Assembly: GCF_024722015.1 (NCBI RefSeq)
Contig: NZ_JANQBD010000044.1
Coordinates: 1 to 52,992, forward strand
DNA from: Paenibacillus radicis (ex Xue et al. 2023)
GTDB taxonomy: Bacteria > Bacillota > Bacilli > Paenibacillales > NBRC-103111
DNA: 52,992 nucleotides
Reading direction: 5' to 3'
How positions within the stretch are numbered: the stretch's first letter is position 1; every line of letters begins with the position of its first letter. Both the position numbers and the translations under genes were made by a program. A model generated the notes under the pieces. It made no database searches and had not been told where the DNA came from. It saw nothing but the letters and a program-made list of their open reading frames with translations. This document shows, in pieces, positions 34,301 to 41,323 of this stretch.

Positions 34301-36352
34301 TTTCGCTGGCACTACTACCGCAATGCTTGTAGTGTTCGCTTTGGAATTATGGGAGATTCTCGTTACTTCTAATACGAGATTCACGGTTATATCTGCAGCT
34401 TGAGGAGCAACGGTCCCATCAAGAGCAATTACGCTTGTATCACTTGAAGTCTTGATCGCTACGGCAAAGCCTGGCGGCACGTTTGGCAGCTTTAACGCAG
34501 CAGCATCCTTCGCGGGTGCTGCAATCGTAGTAATTGCCTTCGCGACTTCTTCTGCCGTTTGTTGAACTACGCTTTTTGCAGGCACTACTACCGCAATGCT
34601 TGCCGTGCTCGCTTTAGTACTATCGGATACTCTTGTTACTTCCAATACAAGATTTACTGTTGTATCTGCAGCTTGAGGAGCAACGGTCCCATCAAGAGCA
34701 ATTACGCTTGCATCACTTGAAGTCTTAATCGCTACGGCAAAGCCTCCCGGTACCGTAGGCAGTGTTAACGCAATAACATCCTTCGCAGGTGCCGCAATCG
34801 CCGTAATTGTTCCTGCAACTTCTTCTGCCGTCTTGCTTATGGCAGTTGGATTGCTCGAGCTCCTTCTGGAAGAGCCTCCTGTCGGCGTTGGTGCTGCGGC
34901 AACACTCGATTTAACCCCATCTGCTACGGCAACTTTTGCCGGATTTGTTTCTATCTTGACACCATCCACATTTATTGTAGCGGTTTCAATTTTGCCTGTT
35001 CCTTTGACTTCGATTGGGGCATCTATTTTGAAGTTCGTAACAGCCGAGTCTGAAGCCATTTGCACGGATGTGCCCTCAGCCGATTTTTGTATATCGACAT
35101 TGCCCACTGTACCACCCGAAAGATCAATCGTCGCCTTCGATTGGACATTGAGCTGGCTCACATTCCCGTTCAATACTTTCACATTTGAGCCAACCGCGTT
35201 CTCCTTCACATCAATTTTACCAACGGAGCCATCTATAACTTGGACCGTAACGCCGGGAACTTCAACTGAAACATCGGCAAAATTACCATCCAGCTTAATT
35301 TCTTGATTCGCGGAAATAGTCCCAATAACTTGGACATCCCCGAAGCCTTTGCCGGTTTTATTTTCTGTCTCCAATTTGGCACCGGAGTTCAGCTGTACAT
35401 GGGGTATATCAGATGATCCTTGCATAACGATACGAACTTTACCATCATTTTTAATAACGAGCAGCGTTCCTGCCAACGAAGAATTATTAATAACAATACT
35501 ATGCTCGCCTCCGCCTCGAACAACGGTACGGCCTTTTACTGTGACATTATCCATGGAAACGTTGCCATCTCCAACGCCAGGAGTAATAAACAAATCACCT
35601 GAAATCGTCATGTTTTTCAGGTTAACGTCTTTTGTATTGATCACCAGATTGGAGTTCACATTTCCAGTGTAGGTACTTGCTGTATGTTTCAATTCACCAA
35701 CAACGCTGTCAATCATTTTCACAAATTCGGCTCTCGTGATATTGGCCAATGGATCAAAAGAGCCATCCTCGCGACCTGAAACATATCCGCCTTCAAGCAA
35801 TGCATTGACATTGTCCTTGCTCCAGCTTGCGATTTTGCTTGTATCGGTAAACCGGTCTGACGCTTTTTTGTCCTGAGCTTTTAAATCGAATGCCCTGGAG
35901 AGGATCACCGCAGCTTCCTGCCGACTGATTTGTGCTTCCGGCTTGAAATTCCCCTTATCATCTCCAAATACGATACCTGCAGCTACTGCTCTGGATATGT
36001 CCTTGGCATACCAGGCATTGGAGGATACATCGGGAAAGCTCTGGGTCCCCTCGGTTGGATAAGCCAGAACTCTGTTCACCAGGGAGACAAATTCCGATCT
36101 GGAAATGGGTACGTTAGGCTTGAAGGTACCGTCTTCATAGCCATTGATAATTCCTTTTTGAGACCAATTGCCGATCTCCTTGGACGCCCAATGATTGGAT
36201 ATGTCTGAGAATGTTACCTTTACTGTTGAGTCAGTTAAGGCCGCTATTGTCTTTGTTGTCTCGGCATTTGCCGCTAATCCTGTCGTTGCCATCGAGAATA
36301 CCATCGATAACACTAGGAACGAAGCAACCGTTTTCCTCGTCTTGCGTAGCAT
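28346..36352 (-). CDS. Giant SLH-anchored GH28-fold (polygalacturonase-like) beta-helix protein, 2668 residues
   Basis: Secreted cell-wall protein. Signal peptide (about 1-30); three SLH domains (47-217); repetitive beta-helix-like adhesin region (220-480); Ser/Arg linker near 490; four 91-residue Ig-like (aBig-type) repeats (507-869); a cadherin-like copy (870-974); a cohesin-like sandwich (977-1137); FN3 (1140-1230). The right-handed beta-helix with GH28 features spans 1234-1840 and opens MGAKGDGKADETQAINDAI. Conserved acids are present: D1478 and D1481 (RDVFD), D1500 and D1501 (TSDDIVKPG). The usual GHG motif is replaced by NCN (1529-1531) and RIK by SIS (1562-1564). The tail has a copy of a 90-residue repeat (1854-1941), a CBM6/35-like domain (1941-2071), five more repeats (2078-2523) and a terminal CBM-like domain. 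The ATG at 36350-36352 has GGGGG 8 nt upstream. Exact activity is unknown. Confidence 0.85.
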   Translation of the reverse strand: MLRKTRKTVASFLVLSMVFSMATTGLAANAETTKTIAALTDSTVKVTFSDISNHWASKEIGNWSQKGIINGYEDGTFKPNVPISRSEFVSLVNRVLAYPTEGTQSFPDVSSNAWYAKDISRAVAAGIVFGDDKGNFKPEAQISRQEAAVILSRAFDLKAQDKKASDRFTDTSKIASWSKDNVNALLEGGYVSGREDGSFDPLANITRAEFVKMIDSVVGELKHTASTYTGNVNSNLVINTKDVNLKNMTISGDLFITPGVGDGNVSMDNVTVKGRTVVRGGGEHSIVINNSSLAGTLLVIKNDGKVRIVMQGSSDIPHVQLNSGAKLETENKTGKGFGDVQVIGTISANQEIKLDGNFADVSVEVPGVTVQVIDGSVGKIDVKENAVGSNVKVLNGNVSQLNVQSKATIDLSGGTVGNVDIQKSAEGTSVQMASDSAVTNFKIDAPIEVKGTGKIETATINVDGVKIETNPAKVAVADGVKSSVAAAPTPTGGSSRRSSSNPTAISKTAEEVAGTITAIAAPAKDVIALTLPTVPGGFAVAIKTSSDASVIALDGTVAPQAADTTVNLVLEVTRVSDSTKASTASIAVVVPAKSVVQQTAEEVAKAITTIAAPAKDAAALKLPNVPPGFAVAIKTSSDTSVIALDGTVAPQAADITVNLVLEVTRISHNSKANTTSIAVVVPAKSVVQQTADEVAGAITTIAAPAKDTAALTLPTVPAGFTVAIKTSSNTGVIALNGTIVPPTAATTVNLVLEVTRTSDSSKASTASIAVVVPAKSVVQQTAAEVAGAITTIVAPAKDATALTLPVVPPGFTVAIKTSSNTGVIALNGTIVPPTAATTVNLVLEVTRTSDSSKASTASIAVVVPAKSSVVTGDTDIQLKELGYNYVSDISGDVINITSGSTYIYTVDTAEGAGLTTMTVKSVEELLNQITSKTSNPQTYVVKGAGGAKKMSDPIAQGDILTVSAGQASRDYTVNVIQGALRGQMQLINSVITANTQSDVVLNFFAGMRSPAVEVALKVPKGINATMDNTTVNVIGRGKVKLSGLATQSIGRVGAGYRFQQVGTVSIDNNADGSQLITFKGLDLRPANGADLQITFEGVKVAAGSYGFEASYKTAEPEVLTSPWGGVNLSAVNTVSNFNRILDKSLTYKESSDTYTKAKFNWSAAKNAASIKLMQSTDKGVTWTESNAAVSAQSEVVEVANLTPNTEYYFKLAVAGGENNGDSNLAKFYTGKFNAKLMGAKGDGKADETQAINDAIIYLNSLGGGTLLFEGGTFNVRTVHLQSNVYLYVNKDATISALKGGDAPETTYFSDKGYRSGTSATSTGPYKDPENYLTKQDVGHHYFRNSMFFGERLDNIKIIGNGKITGNGNLQTSDGVMDNNPDSRTDKMVTVKLCTNFEFGGLDNGLDLWYEETNSPTTDEPYYIKSINPDGTNEVKQTDISNMLRVDRAGHFAMLATGTDYINTHDFYYDKGSGGGARDVFDYMQSSYVTAKNIYAKGTSDDIVKPGSDSSLGFTRPATDFYVRNIIGDTNCNLFQIGSETVDDIKNAYVDNIYVLAGNKAGFSISTNDGGHIENIYLNYGQTGPIHHKAQMKRTRAPFFISISNRGRVIGGQATRMKFTENGLVRDELLSTNVNIGHVRNVFIKDVNIEEVYQGSQYGDPSKRWKAYGGNPTTKATPIIAGYKVGEGGPTLPDGRNIGYIENLHFENVDVLVKGGNSFADSEISPPELGVGKYNIGDIGEQPSYGFWARHVDGLTFTNVNTKFEVNDDRYAIVLDDVKNATIDNMKMVSGTGNPNVIQLKNASNITLKNSSYFKNTWGNELTSLADLNNVTVASKQTYPNMKVQDPHNTWIQLKVAGHPNLTNLDKATNAITATLGTTVADIITQLESTDETVQTYSVTDSSNAVKNSGMLETGDILVVTAQDGITKKNYSIVVPLEILVEGESQLTSVIKSIPSITTSSSSTNGIYYLQTNAVPIGEWIEFSIPVPSAGTYNVSYQYKTSATGRATVQAYVNGESRGIPVNFNNTTANLFIPVDLGQVTLPAAGSYPVRFVATSAGSIVIDYIKFTKVTVTAPSTNTNIQLATSHPNVTAVDTTNHTITTVSGTTVAQILAQVSSTDSSTQAYTVTDSGNAAKSTGVLVSGDKLVVTASDATTKATYTITVAVSTNTNIQLSSSHPNVTAVDNAAKTVNVTSNSTVADVKSQIVSSDGSTQAYSVTDAGNAAKNSGSLVTGDKLVITAADGAAQVTYTIHVALAVSNNTNVVLNATHPNLKVVNAVSIVIAANTTVADLLAQITSADGSIQNYVVTNSGNTPKLSTDVLAAGDILKVTAADGVASKEYSIALPTTNLQLNAGNTTVIAVNNTDRRIATSGVATAVTTIAGQLKSTDGTTQTYTVTNAAGGAPKTNAVNGDKLVVTAADGTTTATYIIAINASPAGTYAQVKAAGHPHVTTVYNSDRTIITKTGITAANLLAEIESSDALTQAYSVTDAVYASKTGNTLLHTGDLLKVTSQDATANVYYTVYVVDVLFDIDPAGTYTTSNSNTKSTGADDTAGNHDRNSAVSNTHLQVNFSAANQYVEFTINVPANGTYDVIFGSKKSNSGRAAMQLTVDGANVGSVNEIVGTTALQGMYLTNVGSVNLTSGNRTFRFTIGGPASGQSFDFIGLTKTN
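28785..30118 (-). repeat. Five tandem ~90-residue cadherin-like repeats in the GH28-fold protein tail
   Basis: Each unit follows the pattern HPNVTAV, then about 30 residues, QAYSVTD.GNAAK, then SGDKLVVTA.DG and a final YTI.V. Five units lie in a row and one more lies directly after the beta-helix (near 30530-30790). A more distant copy precedes the FN3 domain. Units differ by many substitutions, so this is an old protein-level array. Confidence 0.75.
33759..34840 (-). repeat. Four tandem 273-bp repeats encoding 91-residue Ig-like domains
   Basis: A GC(T/A)GGCACTACTACCGCAATGC anchor recurs at 33759, 34032, 34305 and 34578, exactly 273 bp apart. Encoded units contain APAKD..ALTLP.VP.GF and a closing SIAVVVPAKSVVQQ. 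The first two units are nearly identical over their first 160 bp, showing recent duplication or gene conversion. Confidence 0.9.
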
Positions 36353-36383
36353 GTCTAATCCCCCTTTTATCAGTAATAGTTCT

Positions 36384-36389
36384 ATTATA
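36384..36389 (-). promoter_or_regulatory. Probable -10 box of the GH28-fold gene
   Basis: TATAAT on the minus strand lies 31 nt before the start codon. No good -35 is found 16-18 nt further upstream, which suggests an activator-dependent promoter. The transcript leader would be about 24 nt. Nothing else is recognised in 36390-36489. Confidence 0.35.
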
Positions 36390-36489
36390 AGGATTTGCAG
36401 GTTCATTTGGCGTATAATATTTTAATATGATTGTTTAATTTCATATTTATTTATATAGATAATGGCAGCGTTTATGCGATCGGAAGGCT

Positions 36490-36526
36490 AATTTTAAAAG
36501 AAGGCGCCCCTTAGGGAGGCACCTTC
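36490..36526 (-). terminator. Rho-independent terminator of the GH27-like gene
   Basis: On the minus strand GAAGGTGCC (36526-36518) pairs with GGCGCCTTC (36508-36500), 9 bp with one wobble. CCC/GGG can pair inside the loop. TTTTAAAATT follows. It lies about 75 nt after the stop. Confidence 0.8.
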
Positions 36527-36602
36527 TCACAATGGACTTAGTTCAGTTTTATAAAAAAGTATGCCTGACTCATTAAAAAAATAATTTGATTACCCTATAC
36601 GC

Positions 36603-39600
36603 TTATTTCAAAATTCTTTTCAGAATTGCCGCGGCTTCCGCACGGGATGAAACGCCTTTGGGAACGAATTGACCCGGTACACGCCCATTGACGAATTGAA
36701 GCGACGCAGCTGCTCTCACAGCGGATTTGGCCCAATCGGCAATTTCCGAATCATCGTCAAACGAAGTGACAGGGGCTCCTGCCAGCTGTTGGCCCTTGAT
36801 TGATTCGTAAGCACGCATAATCATCGCTACCATTTCCTCACGTGTAATTTGAGCATTGGGCGCGAAGGTATTCTCGCTCTTACCTGCAACAATGCCTGAT
36901 TTAACCGCAATAGCAATGGGTTCTGCATACCATTCGCTAGAAGCTACATCTGTAAACTTTAGCTCTCCGCGTGTGGTCAGTTTCAACGCTCTCACTAACA
37001 TCGCCGTAAATTCAGCGCGAGTGACCGTACGCTCCGGCTCGAAGCTTGCCACTGAGCTGTCGAGAATATGCTTCGACGTTAACTCTTGTATAATGCTAAA
37101 TGCCCAGTGGTTGGAAGGTACATCAGCAAAGCTCTTTTTAAATTCAAGAACGGCATATTTACTGAAATGATGAATTTCGGCGACCAGTTCTCCGTTCACA
37201 ACTTCTCCGCCGACATATTCAATCTTGCCGTTGTCCGCAATATAGTAGATCCCCGCCAAATTCGTGTTGAGTAAAGGGTCGACTTTTAAACGAATCGTCA
37301 TGGGCTGATTAAATTGGGTTAAGTTCGTTGCTATACCATCTTTGGTCACATAGGATATGCCCAAATTGTATACTTCCCCGGAAAGTTTGAGCTCCGCTGG
37401 GCTGACATTCAGTGCTTGACCCATGATGGTTCGTGCATCGGCTTCTGATAACGGACTAACCTTCAATACGATGCTGCCATCGGTTCGATTGGCTTCAGAT
37501 ACTAGACTTGTAAGCTGTTGGATCAGCTCAGTCGGTATGTTCAAGCTTACCTTATCCTTTAGAACCACCAAGGGATTGGTTCCCATCCAATCAGCTATCT
37601 TGGCTGGAAGCACGATTTCTTTGGCAGCAAAAGGAACCGTTATGGATACTTTACCATCCGAAATCGATTGCTTCAGCTCTTCGTCCTTGATTACTCGCTG
37701 TTCATCATTATTAGCGGCAGGAGTGGTAATAGTGCCTGGCAAACTAGCACTGCTGCCCTTACTGCTACGATGCTGCACATTAGGTTGACTTTCCACGGTC
37801 TTAGCAGTGACAGTCACAGCAATGCTTGCAGTGCTCGCTTTGGAACTATCGGATATTCTCGTTACTTCCAATACCAGATTCACTGTTGCATCTGCAGCTG
37901 GATGAACAATCGTTCCATCAAGTGCAATAATGCCCGTATCGCTGGATGTCTTGATAGCTACAGCAAAGCCTTCGGGCACCGTCGGCAGTGTTAACACAGT
38001 AACATCTTTAGCGGGTGCTGCAATCTCGGTAATTGTCGCTGCAACTCCTGCTGCTGTCTGTTGGACAACGCTTTTAGCAGGTACTACTACCGCAATCCCT
38101 GCAGTGCTCGCTTTGGAACCATCGGACGTTCTTGTTACTTCCAACACCAGATTCACTGTTGTTTGTACGGTTGGAGGAACAATCGTCCCATTCGGTGCAA
38201 TAACGCTTGTGTTGCTTGAAGTTTTGATTGCTATCGTAAAGCCTGCCGGTACGCTTGGCAGCATTAACACACCAGCATCCTTCACCGGTGCTGTAATCGA
38301 AGTAATTCCAGCTGCAATCGATGCTGCCGTCTGCTCGACTACGCTTTTCGCCGGTACTATCACTTCGATGATGTCGGTAGCTGCCGACTCTCCGTCGGAA
38401 GTTCGAGTTACCTCAAACACCAGCGATACGGCAGTATCCGCAGCAGGCGGGTAAATCGTACCATTGGCATCTATGACGGATGGGTCATACGTTTGTTGAA
38501 TTGCGATCGTATATCCTTTTGGTACTACTGGCATAACCAAATGTGTGGCATCTTTTGCAGGTGCAGGAATCGATGTAATTGCATCGGCTATTATCTGTGG
38601 GTCCGCTTCCATTACCGTGACGTTGGCTACTGCCGGAATCATTGTGCTATAGACGGCTCCCTGTACGGTAAAGCTTCCTACTGATGCATACTGGCTTGGG
38701 GCGATACTATCCCATTTTACATGAACCTCTTTAGTAGTGCTGTCGTTGTATACCGCGGTTACGACTGAAGGCAATTTGGGAGCAACTGTGGGTATTGTGG
38801 TTACATTGACCGGTTGAATTTCCGTAATGGTTTGTTCAGCAATTAATTTAATGTAGTCAATAACAAATTCATTGGTTTTCGTCATTGCCGGGTTTTTGCC
38901 TACGATCTCAAATTTAAAAGTATGATTTCCGGAAGTAAAGGTATGTTTGCCAAGACTAGTGGAAAGATAGCCTGCATTAGCGGTAGCCACATATTGATCG
39001 ACTGGAGCGCCAAGTGCCACTCCATCCACATAGGTCTGGAAGATTCCTCTGGCATCATTTCTCTTATATCCAAAAACGACCTCGTACGTACCGGCTGCTG
39101 GAACATTTCCAGTAAATTCAACATATTGATCCTTGAGCGCCGTAAAAGTGATCTGTAAATTCTCGCCCCCGCTTGCAGCGGTTTCCTTATTGGTCTTCTT
39201 TGCTAAATTGGAAGGATTTAATAATGTAAAATCTTTCTCCTCAAACAGGATAAATGAACCTGAATCTTGACTTGTGCCCGGTACGATTACCGAAATGGTG
39301 CCGGTATCCTTGGTAACGCCGTCAGCTGTCCGCGTTACCTCCAGCACCAAATTCACTGTAGTATTGGCAGAAGGAGGGGTGATCGTTCCGGCTGTAGAAA
39401 TGACATTCGTATGATCCGAGCTCTTGATTCTTATCGTGTATCCGGATGGCACTGACGGCAGCGTTATACTCGTTGCGCCTTTGGCAGGAGCCGTCAAGCT
39501 TGTAATGCCCGATGCGATGCTCTGAATTGGATCCGAATTAGAAGCCATAAATCTCGCTTGCGCTTCATAGCCTTGCCCGTTTCCACTAATAATTTTTGCT

Positions 39601-41135
39601 CGCAATGTCGTGGATTGGTTGAGTGATAAGCTCCCCGTATATAAGGAAGAGCTGGCATTCGGCTCGCTTCCATCTGTCGTATAACGTATTTCCGCCTGCG
39701 GATCAACAGCGTTCAAAGTAACTTGCTGTGAACCAAAAAATACCGAACTATACGGTGTCATCGACAGTTTCGATATTTTAAGGAGTCTGACCCCATGGGG
39801 TTCAATGCTTTCACTGTATGAAGTCCTGGTTCCGATGATGGAATGAGACCACATATCACTAACCAGATAATTGCCGCTAAGCCCCAAATCGTTGGCGAAA
39901 TCGACGGATCTCGTTTGTGCGGTATCCTCCCTGTTAAATAAAGCGACGACCCACGTACCGTCTGGTAGTTGACCTTTCCATATTTGGCTTAATGGACTCT
40001 TCACATCTCTGGATAACGGTTTGCCTACAAAACCCCGTTTATTCATATCAATAATTTCTAAATTTTTGTAATAGGCATCATTACTAGCCATATTTTGATA
40101 GTTATCACCTATAAAAATGCTACTTCCAGCCATTGCTAACAAACTTATTCTTGTTTTCTTTTCTGCATCCGTACCACCAGAGCTCATTACGCTAAAGTCG
40201 CCATCCAGAACAACCTTGCCCGGGCCCGATAAATCGGATAAATAAACGAGACCGTCGAATAGATTATAAGCCGGCGGCCATGTATCAGCTCTAGTCGTGC
40301 CTCTATTACGAAGGCTTGTGTGATACCACACCCCTGGCTGGGTAGTATCTGTCCTCCAGTCTTCACTGGCTCTCAATAAATCGGCTGTTACTACTTCATC
40401 AGCTGCATGATTTACGTTATTAGTGTTGGCATAATATAAAATAATATCGTTGCCCGCGGCTTCCCTCATCCAATCATATAATTGTTTCACAGCCGCATGT
40501 CCGTATGCATTTTCGTAATACCTTAAGAAGTCGATTTTAAGCAAATCTACCCCTATGCTAATGTAAAATTTGATCATTCCCTGTACGTATTCCTTCGAGC
40601 CTGGTGTGTCGGGATCGATCATATATCTCGTTTGATGCATATATTTCGGATCATCCCGGATAATGCTTTTAAGAGGAATATTGGTGCCTACAACCTTCAA
40701 ATTAGCGGGGTCATTGGCAATGTCCTGATGAAGCCATGAAGGATTATAATAGATCCCAAGCTTCAAGCCTTTGGAATGCACATAATCAGCCCAATATTTC
40801 CAATCATTCATCCAATCATTCTTATAATGAGTAATATACCCGTTTGCGTTATGCTTCGTAGCATCGCCAACCCAACCATCGACATTTATATATTCATATC
40901 CGTAATCCAGGAAATTGGCTGCAAGCCAATCAGCATTTGATTTCATGCGCGCTTCGGTAAAGCTTGAACCGTACGGTGTGGCATGCCACCCCAATATGCC
41001 AGAACCTTTTTGAGTAAACACCGTATCCGTTGCATACACATATGCAGGGGAAATTGCGCCGCTTAAGACCATAGTTATAGAAATGATTGATAGACATAAC
41101 ATTCTAAAATATTCATTTAGCACTTTAACTCTCAT
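36603..41135 (-). CDS. SLH-anchored GH27-like glycosidase with Ig-like and carbohydrate-binding modules, 1510 residues
   Basis: Signal peptide (about 1-36) followed by a (beta/alpha)8 domain (37-455). Visible GH27 features are the start GILGWHATPYG, YEYINVDGWV and YVHSKGLKLGIYYNPSW. The probable nucleophile is D202 in LLKIDF and the acid/base D259 in RASEDW. The family holds alpha-galactosidases and beta-L-arabinopyranosidases. Then come a chitobiase-C-like domain (457-532), one aBig-type repeat (534-627), a CBM-like domain (627-770), a Big-type domain (772-838), three aBig-type repeats (840-1112), a linker, an unrecognised domain (1150-1330) and three SLH domains (1332-1508). AAAGGAG lies 7 nt before the ATG. 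Repeats and CBM match those of the adjacent GH28-fold protein, so both probably act on one substrate at the cell surface. Confidence 0.87.
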   Translation of the reverse strand: MRVKVLNEYFRMLCLSIISITMVLSGAISPAYVYATDTVFTQKGSGILGWHATPYGSSFTEARMKSNADWLAANFLDYGYEYINVDGWVGDATKHNANGYITHYKNDWMNDWKYWADYVHSKGLKLGIYYNPSWLHQDIANDPANLKVVGTNIPLKSIIRDDPKYMHQTRYMIDPDTPGSKEYVQGMIKFYISIGVDLLKIDFLRYYENAYGHAAVKQLYDWMREAAGNDIILYYANTNNVNHAADEVVTADLLRASEDWRTDTTQPGVWYHTSLRNRGTTRADTWPPAYNLFDGLVYLSDLSGPGKVVLDGDFSVMSSGGTDAEKKTRISLLAMAGSSIFIGDNYQNMASNDAYYKNLEIIDMNKRGFVGKPLSRDVKSPLSQIWKGQLPDGTWVVALFNREDTAQTRSVDFANDLGLSGNYLVSDMWSHSIIGTRTSYSESIEPHGVRLLKISKLSMTPYSSVFFGSQQVTLNAVDPQAEIRYTTDGSEPNASSSLYTGSLSLNQSTTLRAKIISGNGQGYEAQARFMASNSDPIQSIASGITSLTAPAKGATSITLPSVPSGYTIRIKSSDHTNVISTAGTITPPSANTTVNLVLEVTRTADGVTKDTGTISVIVPGTSQDSGSFILFEEKDFTLLNPSNLAKKTNKETAASGGENLQITFTALKDQYVEFTGNVPAAGTYEVVFGYKRNDARGIFQTYVDGVALGAPVDQYVATANAGYLSTSLGKHTFTSGNHTFKFEIVGKNPAMTKTNEFVIDYIKLIAEQTITEIQPVNVTTIPTVAPKLPSVVTAVYNDSTTKEVHVKWDSIAPSQYASVGSFTVQGAVYSTMIPAVANVTVMEADPQIIADAITSIPAPAKDATHLVMPVVPKGYTIAIQQTYDPSVIDANGTIYPPAADTAVSLVFEVTRTSDGESAATDIIEVIVPAKSVVEQTAASIAAGITSITAPVKDAGVLMLPSVPAGFTIAIKTSSNTSVIAPNGTIVPPTVQTTVNLVLEVTRTSDGSKASTAGIAVVVPAKSVVQQTAAGVAATITEIAAPAKDVTVLTLPTVPEGFAVAIKTSSDTGIIALDGTIVHPAADATVNLVLEVTRISDSSKASTASIAVTVTAKTVESQPNVQHRSSKGSSASLPGTITTPAANNDEQRVIKDEELKQSISDGKVSITVPFAAKEIVLPAKIADWMGTNPLVVLKDKVSLNIPTELIQQLTSLVSEANRTDGSIVLKVSPLSEADARTIMGQALNVSPAELKLSGEVYNLGISYVTKDGIATNLTQFNQPMTIRLKVDPLLNTNLAGIYYIADNGKIEYVGGEVVNGELVAEIHHFSKYAVLEFKKSFADVPSNHWAFSIIQELTSKHILDSSVASFEPERTVTRAEFTAMLVRALKLTTRGELKFTDVASSEWYAEPIAIAVKSGIVAGKSENTFAPNAQITREEMVAMIMRAYESIKGQQLAGAPVTSFDDDSEIADWAKSAVRAAASLQFVNGRVPGQFVPKGVSSRAEAAAILKRILK
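37804..38622 (-). repeat. Three tandem 273-bp repeats in the GH27-like gene
   Basis: Equivalent points of the unit fall at 37804, 38077 and 38350, a 273-bp period identical to that in the GH28-fold gene. Long stretches such as TGCTCGCTTTGGAACTATC are shared with the other gene at DNA level. A fourth, diverged unit stands apart near 39257-39535. Confidence 0.85.
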
Positions 41136-41226
41136 ATACTGGCTCCTTTTCTAGTAAAGTGAATTCTTCCGTCGGTCATAATCTCACTGTCTGCCTGCTC
41201 ATCACTTCCTATCCGCTTTAAACTCC

Positions 41227-41245
41227 TGTAAACCCTTTCATTATA
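41227..41245 (-). promoter_or_regulatory. -10 box with overlapping cre-like site for the GH27-like gene
   Basis: TATAAT (41245-41240 on the minus strand) runs directly into TGAAAGGGTTTACA (41240-41227), which fits the cre consensus except for one central base. No clear -35 is seen. The arrangement copies that of the first CUT1 operon. It lies about 90 nt before the start codon. Confidence 0.45.
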
Positions 41246-41323
41246 AGTAGAAACGGGACGGTATAGAGTTTAATATCTTTATAAGATTGTTAAAAATTAT
41301 TACCTATGGCGCGTTTTTCAAGG

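Noticed and set aside
33741..34403. 220-codon plus-strand open frame rich in Ala, Val and Thr
   Set aside because: It is antisense to the 91-residue tandem repeats and simply repeats with them. The minus-strand frame carries the domain.
33759..34840. Regular spacing that might suggest a CRISPR-like array
   Set aside because: The period is 273 bp, the whole unit is repeated rather than a short repeat with unique spacers, and it stays in frame within one protein.
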